From NCBI GenBank assembly GCA_905236115.1, contig CAJOOL010000037.1, forward strand, positions 1-7,726: a stretch of 7,726 nucleotides of DNA, in the 5' to 3' direction. Below are positions 1 to 7,641 of this stretch, one piece after another; position 1 is the first letter of the stretch; the number at the start of each line of letters is the position of its first letter. The stretch is from an uncultured Endomicrobiia bacterium. Lineage in GTDB: Bacteria > Elusimicrobiota > Endomicrobiia > Endomicrobiales > Endomicrobiaceae. A program made the translations under genes and the position numbers. The notes under the pieces are model-generated. The model was not told where the DNA came from, did not search any database, and worked only from the letters and a program-made list of their open reading frames with translations.

Positions 1-489
1 ATAGCTTCAATGAATCCCTGCCAGTGCGGTAATTACGGAAGCGATAAGGAATGCACCTGTTCATCGTATCAGATAAAAAAATACAGATCCAAAATTTCCG
101 GTCCTTTAATGGACAGAATAGATATTCAGGTGGAAGTTCCCGCACTTAAAATAGAAGAAATAACTTTGAATAAAAATATTTCCGGAGATACTTCCGCACG
201 GATAAAAGAACGCGTGATAAAAGCAAGAAATATTCAATATGAGCGTTTTAAAGGAACGGGTATTTACTGTAACGCACAGATGGGACCGAAAGAAATAAAA
301 AAATTTTGTATCTTGGAAGATAAAGCCGCCGCAATGCTTAAAGCGGCCATAGAAAAACTCGGTTTTTCGGCACGAGCTTACGACAGAATTTTAAAAGTTG
401 CACGCACCGTTGCGGATTTGGCCGCAAGCAAATATATTTCTGCACCGCATGTTGCCGAAGCAATAAAATACAGGAATCTTGATAAGTAA
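1..489 (+). CDS. comM: ComM/YifB-family AAA+ ATPase (Mg-chelatase-like), C-terminal part, 5' end outside window
   Basis: This is the last 162 residues of a protein whose family is usually about 500 residues; the frame is open from base 1, so the ATG at base 10 is an internal Met and not the start. The fragment opens with the family motif NPCxCG followed by a second Cys pair (fragment residues 7, 9, 18, 20). Next comes SGPLMDRIDI (33-42), the conserved AAA+ segment before the C-terminal domain. Near the end is the helical SARAYDRILKVARTVADLA stretch (about 123-141), the sensor-2-like Mg_chelatase_C region. The Walker A and B motifs lie upstream of the window. Known of the family: ComM is a hexameric helicase that promotes branch migration during natural transformation; YifB in non-competent bacteria has no clear role. 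The stop codon touches the mrdA start, so the two are probably co-transcribed and translationally coupled. The family call is firm; a role in competence here is inference. Confidence 0.9.
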   Translation: MASMNPCQCGNYGSDKECTCSSYQIKKYRSKISGPLMDRIDIQVEVPALKIEEITLNKNISGDTSARIKERVIKARNIQYERFKGTGIYCNAQMGPKEIKKFCILEDKAAAMLKAAIEKLGFSARAYDRILKVARTVADLAASKYISAPHVAEAIKYRNLDK

Positions 490-2373
490 ATGTCTTGGAG
501 CAACGAAAACAGAAATGAATATATTAATTTTACCGAAAAACATAAAAACATTTTTATATTTTTTTTGTTGGCGTTTTTATTTTTGTCTGCAAAGTTATTT
601 TATCTTCAGGTAATTAAAGGCAGTTATTACAAAAATATTTCCGAACATCAAAGGCTTCACACCACCCACGAAAGAGCTTTCAGAGGTTTAATCTACGATA
701 AAAATAATAAACTTCTTGTTGATAACATCACAAATTACGTGGCATTGTTTTATCCTTTTGAACAGCAGTATGTTCCCACGGAAGAAAGCATAGAAAAGCT
801 CGGTGAAATTCTTCATAAAGATATAAAAAAATCCATAGAAACAGGCTGGCGTTACGGAAGAGTGGTAAAACTTGCCGAAGATTTGACTATGAACGAAGCG
901 TTCAAAATACAGGAAAATAAACTTTTTCTTCCCGGAATAACAGTTGTAAAAGAACCGAAAAGAATTTGTTACGATTCCGTTGAGAATGCACATGTCATAG
1001 GCTACGTTAACGAGCTGCGTTCCGAAGAACTGGAAAATATGGATAACAGTGAACTTAAAACGGGCGACATTGTCGGCAGGTGTGGAATAGAGCAGTCCTA
1101 CGATAAATACATCAGAGGCAAAGACGGCGGACTTTCTTTTGAAGTAAACGCCAAAGGCAGACACAATAAAACTTTTGATTACGAAGCTCCGGTCATAGGA
1201 AACAGTGTTTATTTGACCATTGATAACGAGCTTCAAAAAGTTGCATATAAAGCACTTGAAGAATCTTCTACCGGAAAAGGTGCTGCGATAGTTTTAGACG
1301 TAAATACCGGTGCCGTCCGTGCGTTTGTGTCGTGTCCGGGCTATGATGTAAATAAAATTTCTTATGTTAAAGAATACAGAAATTATTTAAGAGATAAAAA
1401 ACTTCCTTTTTTTAACAGATGCATACAGGCACTTTATCCTCCCGGTTCAATATTTAAAATTGTTACTTTTACCGCCGCACTTGAACATCTTAAACATAAT
1501 CCTTACATTGTGGAAAACTGTTTAGGATATTTTGAGCTCGGTGATAGGTTTTATTCCTGCTCTTTGAAGAAAGGACATAAAAAACTTAATCTTATAGCAG
1601 CCATGGCATATTCCTGCAATATTTATTTTTATAAGCTCGGTTTGGAATTGGGTGTTAAGGTAATAGATGAATATGCCAAGAAATTTAATCTCGGCAAAAA
1701 AACCGGAATTGATATTGCTTCGGAAAAAAACGGTTTTGTTCCTACTCCGGAATGGAAAAAAGCCAAAATGAAAATACCGTGGCTTAAAGGCGATACTGCC
1801 ATTTTGGCTATAGGGCAGGGAGCTTTATGGGTTACGCCTTTGCAAATGGCAAATCTGATGTCTGCCGTTGCGGCAAACGGCGTTTCTTACAAACCGTATT
1901 TTGTTGAAAAAATAAAAGATTCCGTAACAAATAAAATTATCTATACGCATGAACCGAAACCGAACGAAAAGATAGAGCTGTCTCAATACACTTGGGATAA
2001 TCTTCACAAATCTTTGGAAGCGGCCGTTGACTACGGAACGGCCAAAAGAACGAAATTTGAAAAATTAAAAGTCGCAGCCAAAACAGGCACGGCGGAAAAT
2101 CCTCACGGCGACGACCATGCTTGGGTTGTGGCTTATGCTCCCGCCGAAAAACCGGAAGTGGCCTTAGCCGTTATCGTTGAAAACGGCGGATACGGCGGGC
2201 AGGTTTCCGTTCCGGTTGCAAGAGAAATTCTGAAAAAATATTTTAATATAGTTGAAGAAGAACCTGAAGAACAGAAAGAAAAATATAAACAAAATTTTAA
2301 GAATAAAAAGAATTCCAAGAAAAATAAATCAAAGATAGTAACCGGAAAGAGAACAAAAAATGTCAAACGATAA
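490..2373 (+). CDS. mrdA: Penicillin-binding protein 2, elongation-specific peptidoglycan D,D-transpeptidase
   Basis: 627-residue class B PBP that cross-links new peptidoglycan in the periplasm as part of the Rod complex with RodA. Seen: a short cytoplasmic N-terminus; one membrane anchor at about 21-41; a pedestal domain including GRCGIEQSYD (196-205); and a transpeptidase domain with S320-I-F-K323 (nucleophile Ser320), S375-C-N377 and K531-T-G-T. The PBP2-type GDTAILAIGQG (434-444) and HAWVVAYAP (543-551) are also present. C344, C357, H363 and C376 have the spacing of the zinc site described in Acinetobacter PBP2. Residues about 589-627 form an extra tail, first Glu-rich and then Lys/Arg-rich, beyond the usual domain. 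The ATG directly follows the upstream stop, with AGGAA at 472-476 as a rather distant ribosome site. The gene overlaps rodA by 14 bases, the usual PBP2-RodA pairing. Function is very secure. Confidence 0.97.
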   Translation: MSWSNENRNEYINFTEKHKNIFIFFLLAFLFLSAKLFYLQVIKGSYYKNISEHQRLHTTHERAFRGLIYDKNNKLLVDNITNYVALFYPFEQQYVPTEESIEKLGEILHKDIKKSIETGWRYGRVVKLAEDLTMNEAFKIQENKLFLPGITVVKEPKRICYDSVENAHVIGYVNELRSEELENMDNSELKTGDIVGRCGIEQSYDKYIRGKDGGLSFEVNAKGRHNKTFDYEAPVIGNSVYLTIDNELQKVAYKALEESSTGKGAAIVLDVNTGAVRAFVSCPGYDVNKISYVKEYRNYLRDKKLPFFNRCIQALYPPGSIFKIVTFTAALEHLKHNPYIVENCLGYFELGDRFYSCSLKKGHKKLNLIAAMAYSCNIYFYKLGLELGVKVIDEYAKKFNLGKKTGIDIASEKNGFVPTPEWKKAKMKIPWLKGDTAILAIGQGALWVTPLQMANLMSAVAANGVSYKPYFVEKIKDSVTNKIIYTHEPKPNEKIELSQYTWDNLHKSLEAAVDYGTAKRTKFEKLKVAAKTGTAENPHGDDHAWVVAYAPAEKPEVALAVIVENGGYGGQVSVPVAREILKKYFNIVEEEPEEQKEKYKQNFKNKKNSKKNKSKIVTGKRTKNVKR

Positions 2374-3703
2374 TCAGTCTATTTTTACCAAAATTATAAA
2401 AAATACGGATGTTACTTTTTTAGTTTCGCTGTTTTATCTGTTGTTTATGGGTTTTTGTGCCATATATTCGGCAGGTTTCAGCGGCGTAAACTCAAGCAAG
2501 TATTTAACCACGCAGACGGCGGCACTTGTTATAGGTTCTGTCGGGATGGTTTTTCTTGCAAGTTTTAACTATCAGTATTACAAACATTTTTATAAATTCA
2601 TTTATGTCTGTTCCTGTCTTTTACTGGTATCTGTTCTTATTTTCGGTTTGGAAATTAAAGGAACGAAAGGCTGGTTCAAATTTCCGTTTTTTTCTTTTCA
2701 GCCCGTGGAAATAACGAAAATAATATTGATTTTGGTGTTGTCCGCTTTTATAGATACTCACTGGAAAGAAATAAAAAAATTATCCGTATTTATTAAGACG
2801 CTTCTTATTACTTTCGGTCATTTTGCCATCGTAATGCTTCAGCCGGATTTTTCCTCCACGCTTCCGTATTTTCCAATAACGCTTGTTCTTCTTTATATCG
2901 CAGGTGCCAAAGTCAGATATATTTTTGCCGTTATTTTATACGGCGGCTTGGCGGTGCTGATACCTCTTTTAACCACATTCTTTAAACTTCAGCCGGAACT
3001 TCTTAAGAATAATAAAGTGCTTAATTTTTTTGTTTCTGCTCCTTCGGACTGGCACAATGCCGCAATAATTTTCGGTTCCATAATTTTAATTATTTTTATA
3101 ATAAAATGGTTTTTGAACAAACTCAGAATCCCTGTCGGCTGGACATATCTGGTAATATTTTTATTTTTGATTTTTGCAGGTTCGTTTTCTTCCGTCGTTG
3201 TTGAAAAATCTTTAAAAGAATATCAGAGAAAAAGACTGATAGTTTTTTTAAAGCCGGAAATAGACTCCCGTGCTTCCGGTTATAATATCATTCAGTCTAA
3301 AATTGCCATCGGGTCAGGACAGATTTACGGTAAAGGTTTTCTTAAAGGCACACAAACCCAGCTGGGCTTTCTGCCGGAACAGAGAACGGATTTTATTTTT
3401 TCCGTCATAGGGGAAGAGGGGGGATATATTTTTTCTCAGCTGACAATTATTTTCTATTTTCTTTTTGTATGGCGTGCATTGGTTGTGGCAAAACATTCCC
3501 GTGACAGGTTCGGCTCTCTTATTGCTGCGGGCATTGCAACAATGTTTGCTTTTTCGGGTATAATCAATATGGGTATGGTTATGGGGCTTATGCCGGTAAC
3601 GGGGCTTCCGCTGCTTCTTTTATCTTACGGCGGTTCCAGTATGCTGTCGTCAATGTTTGCCATAGGGATACTTATTTCCATTCATTTGAGAAGATTTTAT
3701 TGA
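2360..3703 (+). CDS. rodA: RodA, SEDS-family peptidoglycan glycosyltransferase
   Basis: 447-residue polytopic membrane protein that polymerises lipid II into glycan strands and works as a pair with PBP2. Family motifs in order: KGTKGW (100-105), QPVE (114-117, usually QPSE), QPDFSS (161-166), GYNIIQSKIAIGSG (307-320), FLPEQRTDFIF (337-347) and PVTGLPLLLLSYGGSS (412-427). D344 aligns with the essential Asp262 of E. coli RodA, so the enzyme should be active. E. coli RodA has 370 residues; the excess here lies mostly between I201-P202 and YQRKR (288-292), where about 75 extra residues include two hydrophobic stretches (about 234-252 and 261-280). The ATG lies inside the end of mrdA, preceded by GGAAAGA at 2344-2350, which suggests coupled translation. 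FtsW is the main alternative within the family, but the pairing with PBP2 and the GTQTQLGFLPE motif favour RodA. Confidence 0.95.
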   Translation: MSNDNQSIFTKIIKNTDVTFLVSLFYLLFMGFCAIYSAGFSGVNSSKYLTTQTAALVIGSVGMVFLASFNYQYYKHFYKFIYVCSCLLLVSVLIFGLEIKGTKGWFKFPFFSFQPVEITKIILILVLSAFIDTHWKEIKKLSVFIKTLLITFGHFAIVMLQPDFSSTLPYFPITLVLLYIAGAKVRYIFAVILYGGLAVLIPLLTTFFKLQPELLKNNKVLNFFVSAPSDWHNAAIIFGSIILIIFIIKWFLNKLRIPVGWTYLVIFLFLIFAGSFSSVVVEKSLKEYQRKRLIVFLKPEIDSRASGYNIIQSKIAIGSGQIYGKGFLKGTQTQLGFLPEQRTDFIFSVIGEEGGYIFSQLTIIFYFLFVWRALVVAKHSRDRFGSLIAAGIATMFAFSGIINMGMVMGLMPVTGLPLLLLSYGGSSMLSSMFAIGILISIHLRRFY

Positions 3704-3735
3704 AAAATTTTCTCATCATTTTCTTTATTTTTACT
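3688..3735 (+). terminator. Possible terminator hairpin spanning the rodA stop codon
   Basis: GAGAAGATTTT (3688-3698) can pair with AAAATTTTCTC (3704-3714): 11 pairs with one G-U, around the five-base loop ATTGA, which contains the stop codon. A T-rich stretch follows (about 3718-3735). The stem is AT-rich and the T-run is interrupted, so it is at best a weak intrinsic terminator. Its position at the end of the comM-mrdA-rodA run and before a separate uvrA promoter makes sense. Confidence 0.35.
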
Positions 3736-3776
3736 TTATCTTAAAATTTAGTTTGTCGTCCAATCCTTAAGTACGG

Positions 3777-3806
3777 TTTCCGTTCCGCCTCACAATTTTG
3801 TATAAT
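3777..3806 (+). promoter_or_regulatory. Probable sigma70-type promoter of uvrA
   Basis: A perfect TATAAT -10 element lies at 3801-3806. The best -35 match is poor: TTTCCG (3777-3782) with an 18-base spacer, or TTCCGT (3778-3783) with 17. A small inverted repeat, ACGG-TTT-CCGT (3773-3783), overlaps the -35 area. Transcription would start near 3813 and give a leader of about 24 bases. No classical LexA box (CTGT-N8-ACAG or GAAC-N4-GTTC) is visible, so SOS control of uvrA cannot be shown from this sequence. Confidence 0.5.
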
Positions 3807-3823
3807 AATCAAATTTATTTTCT

Positions 3824-3831
3824 AAGAGGAA
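3824..3831 (+). promoter_or_regulatory. Shine-Dalgarno that fixes the uvrA start
   Basis: AAGAGGAA ends five bases before the ATG at 3837. This decides between that ATG and a longer frame opening with TTG at 3798: the TTG has no ribosome site and would place the first codons on top of the -10 element. Confidence 0.75.
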
Positions 3832-3836
3832 TATTT

Positions 3837-6644
3837 ATGGACATAATCAAAATCAGAGGTGCAAGACAGCACAATTTAAAAAATATTGATATAGACATAC
3901 CGAAAAACAAACTTGTTGTGGTTACCGGTCTTTCCGGTTCGGGAAAATCTTCACTGGCGTTTGATACGATTTATGCCGAAGGTCAGAGAAGATACGTGGA
4001 ATCTCTTTCGGCTTATGCCAGGCAGTTTTTGGATTTAATGGATAAGCCCGATGTGGATATTATAGAGGGGCTTTCGCCCGCAATATCCATAGAACAGAGA
4101 AATCCGTCGCACAATCCGCGTTCCACCGTCGGAACTGTTACGGAAATTTACGATTATTTAAGACTTCTTTTTGCAAGGGCAGGTATCGCACATTGTCCGA
4201 AATGCGGTAAAAAAGTCAGTCCGCAGTCGTCTCAACAGATAATAGACGAAGTAATGAAACTTCCGGAAAATTCAATGATATACATTTTTGCACCGCTGGT
4301 AAAAGGAAGAACCGGAACTTATGAAGAACTGTTTGAAAGACTGTTAAAAGACGGTTTTAACCGTGTCCGCGTTGACAAAAAAATATATTCTCTTGACGAA
4401 GATATAAAACTTGACAGATACAAAAAACATACGATAGATATTTTGGTTGACAGAATAAAAGTAAATAAAGAAAACAAATCCAGAATTTCTTCTTCCATAG
4501 AAACTTCTTTAAAACACGGTCATGGGCTTGTTTCCGTTGCCGTTTTGGATGATAAAAAAAATATAAAAGAAGAAAAAACTTTCAGCGAACATTATGCCTG
4601 CATAGACTGCGGCATAAATATTGCGGAAATTGAACCGAGACTTTTTTCGTTTAATACTCCGCACGGTGCATGCCATGGATGCGGAGGTTTGGGCAAGAAA
4701 ATAGAGGTAGATGCCGATTTGGTAGTGCCGAATAAAAATTTGTCCGTAGAAGACGGTGCGTTGAAAGCATGGGCAAACCCCATAACTACCAAAACTCACA
4801 GATGGAAAAATTCTTGGTCCAAATACTATTATGAAATGCTTTCGGATGTGTGCGGCAGATATTCCATTCCCATGGATACTCCTTGGAAAAATCTTACGAA
4901 AAATCAGCAGGATATTTTGTTATACGGCAAAGGAGATTTTGAAGGCGTTATTACAAATTTGCAAAGAAGATATAACGAGACGGAATCCGAATCCGTAAGA
5001 AGTGCTGTTTTTACGGAATATATGACGCAGAAAATTTGTCCGGAGTGCAAAGGCAAAAGACTTAAAAAAGAAGCTCTGTCCGTTCTTATAAACGAAAAAT
5101 CCATTATGGATATTACCTCAATGTCGGTAGAACAGGCTTCAAAATTTTTTGAGAATATAAAACTAACCGATAAAGAAAAAATAATTTCAAAAACAATTCT
5201 TAAAGAGATAAAATCAAGGCTGAATTTTTTAAATAATGTCGGGCTCGGTTATCTTTCGCTTGACAGAGAAAGTTCCACTCTTTCAGGCGGAGAAGGACAG
5301 AGAATTCACCTTGCCACACAGATAGGTTCGGGGCTGACCGGCGTGCTGTATGTTCTGGACGAACCTTCTATCGGTCTGCACCAAAGAGACAACGATAAAC
5401 TTTTAAAAACATTGACGGCATTAAGGGATATGGGCAACAGTCTGATAGTCGTTGAACACGACGAAGATACCATGAGAACTTCCGACTACTTAATAGATTT
5501 AGGTCCGGGGGCAGGCATTCACGGCGGTAAAATAGTGGCACAGGGAACACCGGAAGAAGTAATGAAAAATAAAAATTCCGTCACCGCAAAATATCTCAAC
5601 GGTGAACTTTCCATACCGATAGAAAAAAGAATTAAGCCTAACAACAAATGGATTTCCGTTAAAGGTGCTTCACAGTTCAATTTGAAAAAAATAAATGTTG
5701 ATATTCCTCTCGGTCTTTTTGTCTGCGTAACAGGTGTTTCGGGGTCGGGCAAATCTACGCTCGTTCATGAAATTATTTATAAAGCTCTTGCACAGAAACT
5801 TTACAGAACTAAAGATAACCCCGGAAAATTTGAAGAAATTGAAGGTCTTGAAAATATAGATAAAGTTATTATAGTTGACCAGTCGCCCATAGGCAGAACG
5901 CCGCGTTCAAATCCCGTAACATACACGGGGGCGTTTTCAATAATAAGAGATTTGTTTGCACAGACACCGGAAGCCAAAGCCAAAGGTTTTATGCCGGGAA
6001 GATTTTCTTTCAACGTTAAAGGCGGCAGATGCGAGAACTGTCAGGGCGACGGAACTTTGCAGATAGAAATGCAGTTTCTTCCCGATATTTTCGTTAAGTG
6101 CGATGTCTGCGGCGGAAGAAGATTTAACGAAGAAACTTTACGAATAAAGTACAAGGGCAAAAATATTGACGAAGTTTTAAATATGACAGTTGAAGAAGCC
6201 GCAAAATTTTTTGAAAATATTCCTCGTTTAAAAAATATTTTATCTACGTTAAACGAAGTCGGACTCGGTTATATAAAAATAGGTCAGTCTTCCACCACTC
6301 TTTCCGGCGGTGAAGCACAGAGGATAAAACTTGCAACGGAACTTTCCAAAAGAGGAACCGGAAAAACATTGTATATTCTTGACGAGCCGACTACAGGTCT
6401 TCATTTTGCCGACGTAAAAAAACTGCTGGATGTTCTTCATCAACTTGTCTATGCGGGAAATACCGTTCTGGTAATAGAACATAATATGGATGTGATAAAA
6501 ACTGCAGACTGGATAATAGATTTAGGCCCCGAGGGCGGAGCAGGCGGCGGCAAAGTGGTAGGTGCCGGAACGCCGGAAAAAATTATGACGATAGAAAAAT
6601 CTTATACCGGACAGTTTTTAAGGAAGCATATCCTTAAGAAATAG
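3837..6644 (+). CDS. uvrA: UvrABC system protein A (excision nuclease ATPase subunit)
   Basis: 935-residue UvrA (E. coli: 940) starting [14 protein letters not shown], the family's typical beginning. UvrA dimers bind damaged DNA in the cytoplasm and load UvrB for nucleotide excision repair. Two tandem ABC ATPase halves are seen. The first has Walker A GLSGSGKS (31-38), signature LSGGE (482-486) and Walker B ending DEPS (508-511). The second has Walker A GVSGSGKS (633-640), LSGGE (822-826) and LDEPT (848-852). Zinc-binding Cys-x2-Cys pairs occur at 120/123, 255/258, 279/282, 401/404, 732/735 and 755/758, the last four Cys forming the CENC...CDVC module of the second half. The UvrB-binding and insertion regions are present by length, so this is a full canonical UvrA rather than a short UvrA2 paralogue. 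It has its own promoter and appears monocistronic. No missing motif was seen. Confidence 0.98.
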   Translation: MDIIKIRGARQHNLKNIDIDIPKNKLVVVTGLSGSGKSSLAFDTIYAEGQRRYVESLSAYARQFLDLMDKPDVDIIEGLSPAISIEQRNPSHNPRSTVGTVTEIYDYLRLLFARAGIAHCPKCGKKVSPQSSQQIIDEVMKLPENSMIYIFAPLVKGRTGTYEELFERLLKDGFNRVRVDKKIYSLDEDIKLDRYKKHTIDILVDRIKVNKENKSRISSSIETSLKHGHGLVSVAVLDDKKNIKEEKTFSEHYACIDCGINIAEIEPRLFSFNTPHGACHGCGGLGKKIEVDADLVVPNKNLSVEDGALKAWANPITTKTHRWKNSWSKYYYEMLSDVCGRYSIPMDTPWKNLTKNQQDILLYGKGDFEGVITNLQRRYNETESESVRSAVFTEYMTQKICPECKGKRLKKEALSVLINEKSIMDITSMSVEQASKFFENIKLTDKEKIISKTILKEIKSRLNFLNNVGLGYLSLDRESSTLSGGEGQRIHLATQIGSGLTGVLYVLDEPSIGLHQRDNDKLLKTLTALRDMGNSLIVVEHDEDTMRTSDYLIDLGPGAGIHGGKIVAQGTPEEVMKNKNSVTAKYLNGELSIPIEKRIKPNNKWISVKGASQFNLKKINVDIPLGLFVCVTGVSGSGKSTLVHEIIYKALAQKLYRTKDNPGKFEEIEGLENIDKVIIVDQSPIGRTPRSNPVTYTGAFSIIRDLFAQTPEAKAKGFMPGRFSFNVKGGRCENCQGDGTLQIEMQFLPDIFVKCDVCGGRRFNEETLRIKYKGKNIDEVLNMTVEEAAKFFENIPRLKNILSTLNEVGLGYIKIGQSSTTLSGGEAQRIKLATELSKRGTGKTLYILDEPTTGLHFADVKKLLDVLHQLVYAGNTVLVIEHNMDVIKTADWIIDLGPEGGAGGGKVVGAGTPEKIMTIEKSYTGQFLRKHILKK

Positions 6645-6649
6645 TTTTT
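6615..6649 (+). terminator. Possible intrinsic terminator spanning the uvrA stop
   Basis: TTTTAAGGA (6615-6623, then A6624) pairs with T6631 and CCTTAAGAA (6632-6640): ten pairs including one U-G, with a six-base loop AGCATA. A run of five T follows at 6645-6649, four bases after the stem. The stem lies inside the last uvrA codons. The weak stem makes this a moderate call, but a plus-strand stop is expected here because the next gene is convergent. Confidence 0.45.
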
Positions 6650-6757
6650 AGCTTAACAGACGGTTATGGCAGTATGCAGCGAATTTGGTAAAAATTTTTT
6701 TGTATTTTCCGTTCGTAACAAGTCCGTGTTTTCTTAATTATACGTTATACTTTTATA
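6645..6757. other. Convergent intergenic gap between uvrA and the lipoprotein gene
   Basis: AT-rich, with no reading frame worth calling. It holds A/T runs around 6689-6706 but no convincing minus-strand hairpin followed by T, so no terminator for the lipoprotein gene could be identified. Confidence 0.6.
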
Positions 6758-7510
6758 TTACATATTATCGTAAATGACATCAAGATAATCTTCAAATCCT
6801 TTGTTATGTGAAGCCTTGGGAACAATTATTAAATTTTCTTTTTTAACAATTTCTTTTGTCAGCTCTGCGGGAACAATTTTATCTTTTTGTCCTGCCAAAT
6901 GAATTTGTTTAACATTGGGAAGAATATCCAAATCAACTGAATTTTTCAACGGCGGCAGTTTTAATTTTTCAGTCCATTTTGTGTGGTTCAAAACTCCTGC
7001 AATCGTTATCCATTTTTTTATTTTTATATCGGAATTCTGTTTTATGACAAGCCCCGAAAGCAAAGCTCCGCCGGAATATCCAATCAAAATTACGGAATTA
7101 TTTTTTGCAATTTCTTTTACCGCCCGTGCGGTTGAATTTATAATTTTTTGCCTGAAGCGTCCGGTCGTCCAATCCGTTTGATTTTTCTTTTTATCTTTAT
7201 CTTTTATAAACTGCCACGGACGTGCCAAATACACAACATTTTCGTTCGGGTCGTTAAAGACAATACGTCTTAAAAAAGTTCCTTTCGGCGTAGGGTCGTC
7301 CGTCGGAAAGCCGTAACCGTTAAAGGCATTTCCGTCACCCTCTATATAAATACGTATCGGGGATTTTCTGTCGGTAACTTTCTGCAGGCAAGCCAGCTTA
7401 TATTCTCCTGCAGAAATTTCATTGTATTTAAAATTTTTGGGAATGATTATTTTCTTTGCACAGGAAGTAACAAGCAGACAACAAGCCAAAATAAAAATAA
7501 TATGTTTCAT
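6758..7510 (-). CDS. Putative lipoprotein of the alpha/beta-hydrolase fold, substrate unknown
   Basis: 250-residue protein with a type II signal peptide: K2, a hydrophobic stretch at 4-14 and lipobox VTSC with Cys17 as the lipidated residue. Ala follows the Cys, so under E. coli-type Lol sorting it would go to the outer membrane. The body shows an alpha/beta-hydrolase pattern: IEGDG (56-60), a likely oxyanion-loop segment; DDPTP (71-75); NVVYLARPWQ (91-100); nucleophile elbow GYSGG (144-148, Ser146); then GQKD with Asp210 and ASH with His235 as the probable triad. The order IEGDG / DPTP / YLARP / W-T-x-x-R-F resembles an uncharacterised hydrolase family in proteobacteria. As I recall it, those members usually have Cys where W99 stands here. 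Esterase or lipase-like activity is inference from the fold only. The gene is convergent with uvrA and has no recognisable functional link to it. The start is supported by the signal peptide, although no Shine-Dalgarno is visible. Confidence 0.85.
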   Translation of the reverse strand: MKHIIFILACCLLVTSCAKKIIIPKNFKYNEISAGEYKLACLQKVTDRKSPIRIYIEGDGNAFNGYGFPTDDPTPKGTFLRRIVFNDPNENVVYLARPWQFIKDKDKKKNQTDWTTGRFRQKIINSTARAVKEIAKNNSVILIGYSGGALLSGLVIKQNSDIKIKKWITIAGVLNHTKWTEKLKLPPLKNSVDLDILPNVKQIHLAGQKDKIVPAELTKEIVKKENLIIVPKASHNKGFEDYLDVIYDNM

Positions 7511-7517
7511 TCTATTG

Positions 7518-7546
7518 ATTATATAAAAAATCTTTACTTATTACAA
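7518..7546 (-). promoter_or_regulatory. Probable promoter of the lipoprotein gene, close enough to give a leaderless mRNA
   Basis: Read on the minus strand: TTGTAA (7546-7541; four of six to TTGACA), a 17-base spacer, then a perfect TATAAT (7523-7518). Only seven bases (CAATAGA) separate the -10 from the ATG at 7510. A start point seven bases past the -10 would therefore fall on or next to the A of the start codon. The absence of a Shine-Dalgarno before this ATG agrees with that. The area is very AT-rich, so a chance match is possible. Confidence 0.45.
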
Positions 7547-7641
7547 TTTTCAAATTTATTTATTTTTTCTTTCAACAGATTTATTTCAATGTCTTGACGT
7601 TTTATTTTTTCTTCAAATTTCTTATCTTTTTCTTCAATCAA
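7534..7641 (-). CDS. Possible small coiled-coil protein or gene remnant, start unresolved
   Basis: The minus strand is open from 7668 down to a TAA at 7536-7534. It encodes a 35-residue stretch if read from the TTG at 7641, the only usual start codon found in the frame. The peptide is Lys/Glu-rich and follows a 4-3 pattern of core residues: F9, I13, (Q16), I20, L23, I27, F30, as in a short coiled coil. The strand is strongly purine-rich, as coding strands often are. There is no Shine-Dalgarno before the TTG, and two in-frame TAA codons lie just upstream (7674-7672 and 7671-7669). Upstream in another frame, an ATG at 7720 opens a 13-residue hydrophobic peptide ending at 7679. This could be a tiny gene, or a membrane-anchored coiled-coil gene broken by frameshifts. 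It ends 23 bases before the lipoprotein ATG and overlaps that gene's putative -35. The AT-rich setting means chance cannot be excluded. Confidence 0.3.
   Translation of the reverse strand: MIEEKDKKFEEKIKRQDIEINLLKEKINKFENCNK

Noticed and set aside
688..1236. 182-residue minus-strand frame inside mrdA
   Set aside because: It lies opposite a clearly conserved PBP2 sequence, is Phe/Ile-rich as expected from the antisense of AT-rich coding DNA, and has no family motifs.
3798..3836. N-terminal extension of uvrA from a TTG at 3798
   Set aside because: It has no ribosome site, overlaps the -10 element, and adds residues not typical of UvrA. The ATG at 3837 has a strong Shine-Dalgarno and gives the usual N-terminus.
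3704..3836. SOS (LexA) operator before uvrA
   Set aside because: Neither the E. coli-type nor the Bacillus-type box is visible. The only palindrome, ACGG-TTT-CCGT, is too short to claim as an operator.
3755..7175. 12-base direct match GTCGTCCAATCC at 3755-3766 and 7164-7175
   Set aside because: One or two 12-base matches are expected by chance in a window this size, and the second copy is inside a coding region.
6915..7181. 88-residue plus-strand frame inside the lipoprotein gene
   Set aside because: It is a shadow of the hydrolase, whose signal peptide and catalytic motifs identify the real strand.
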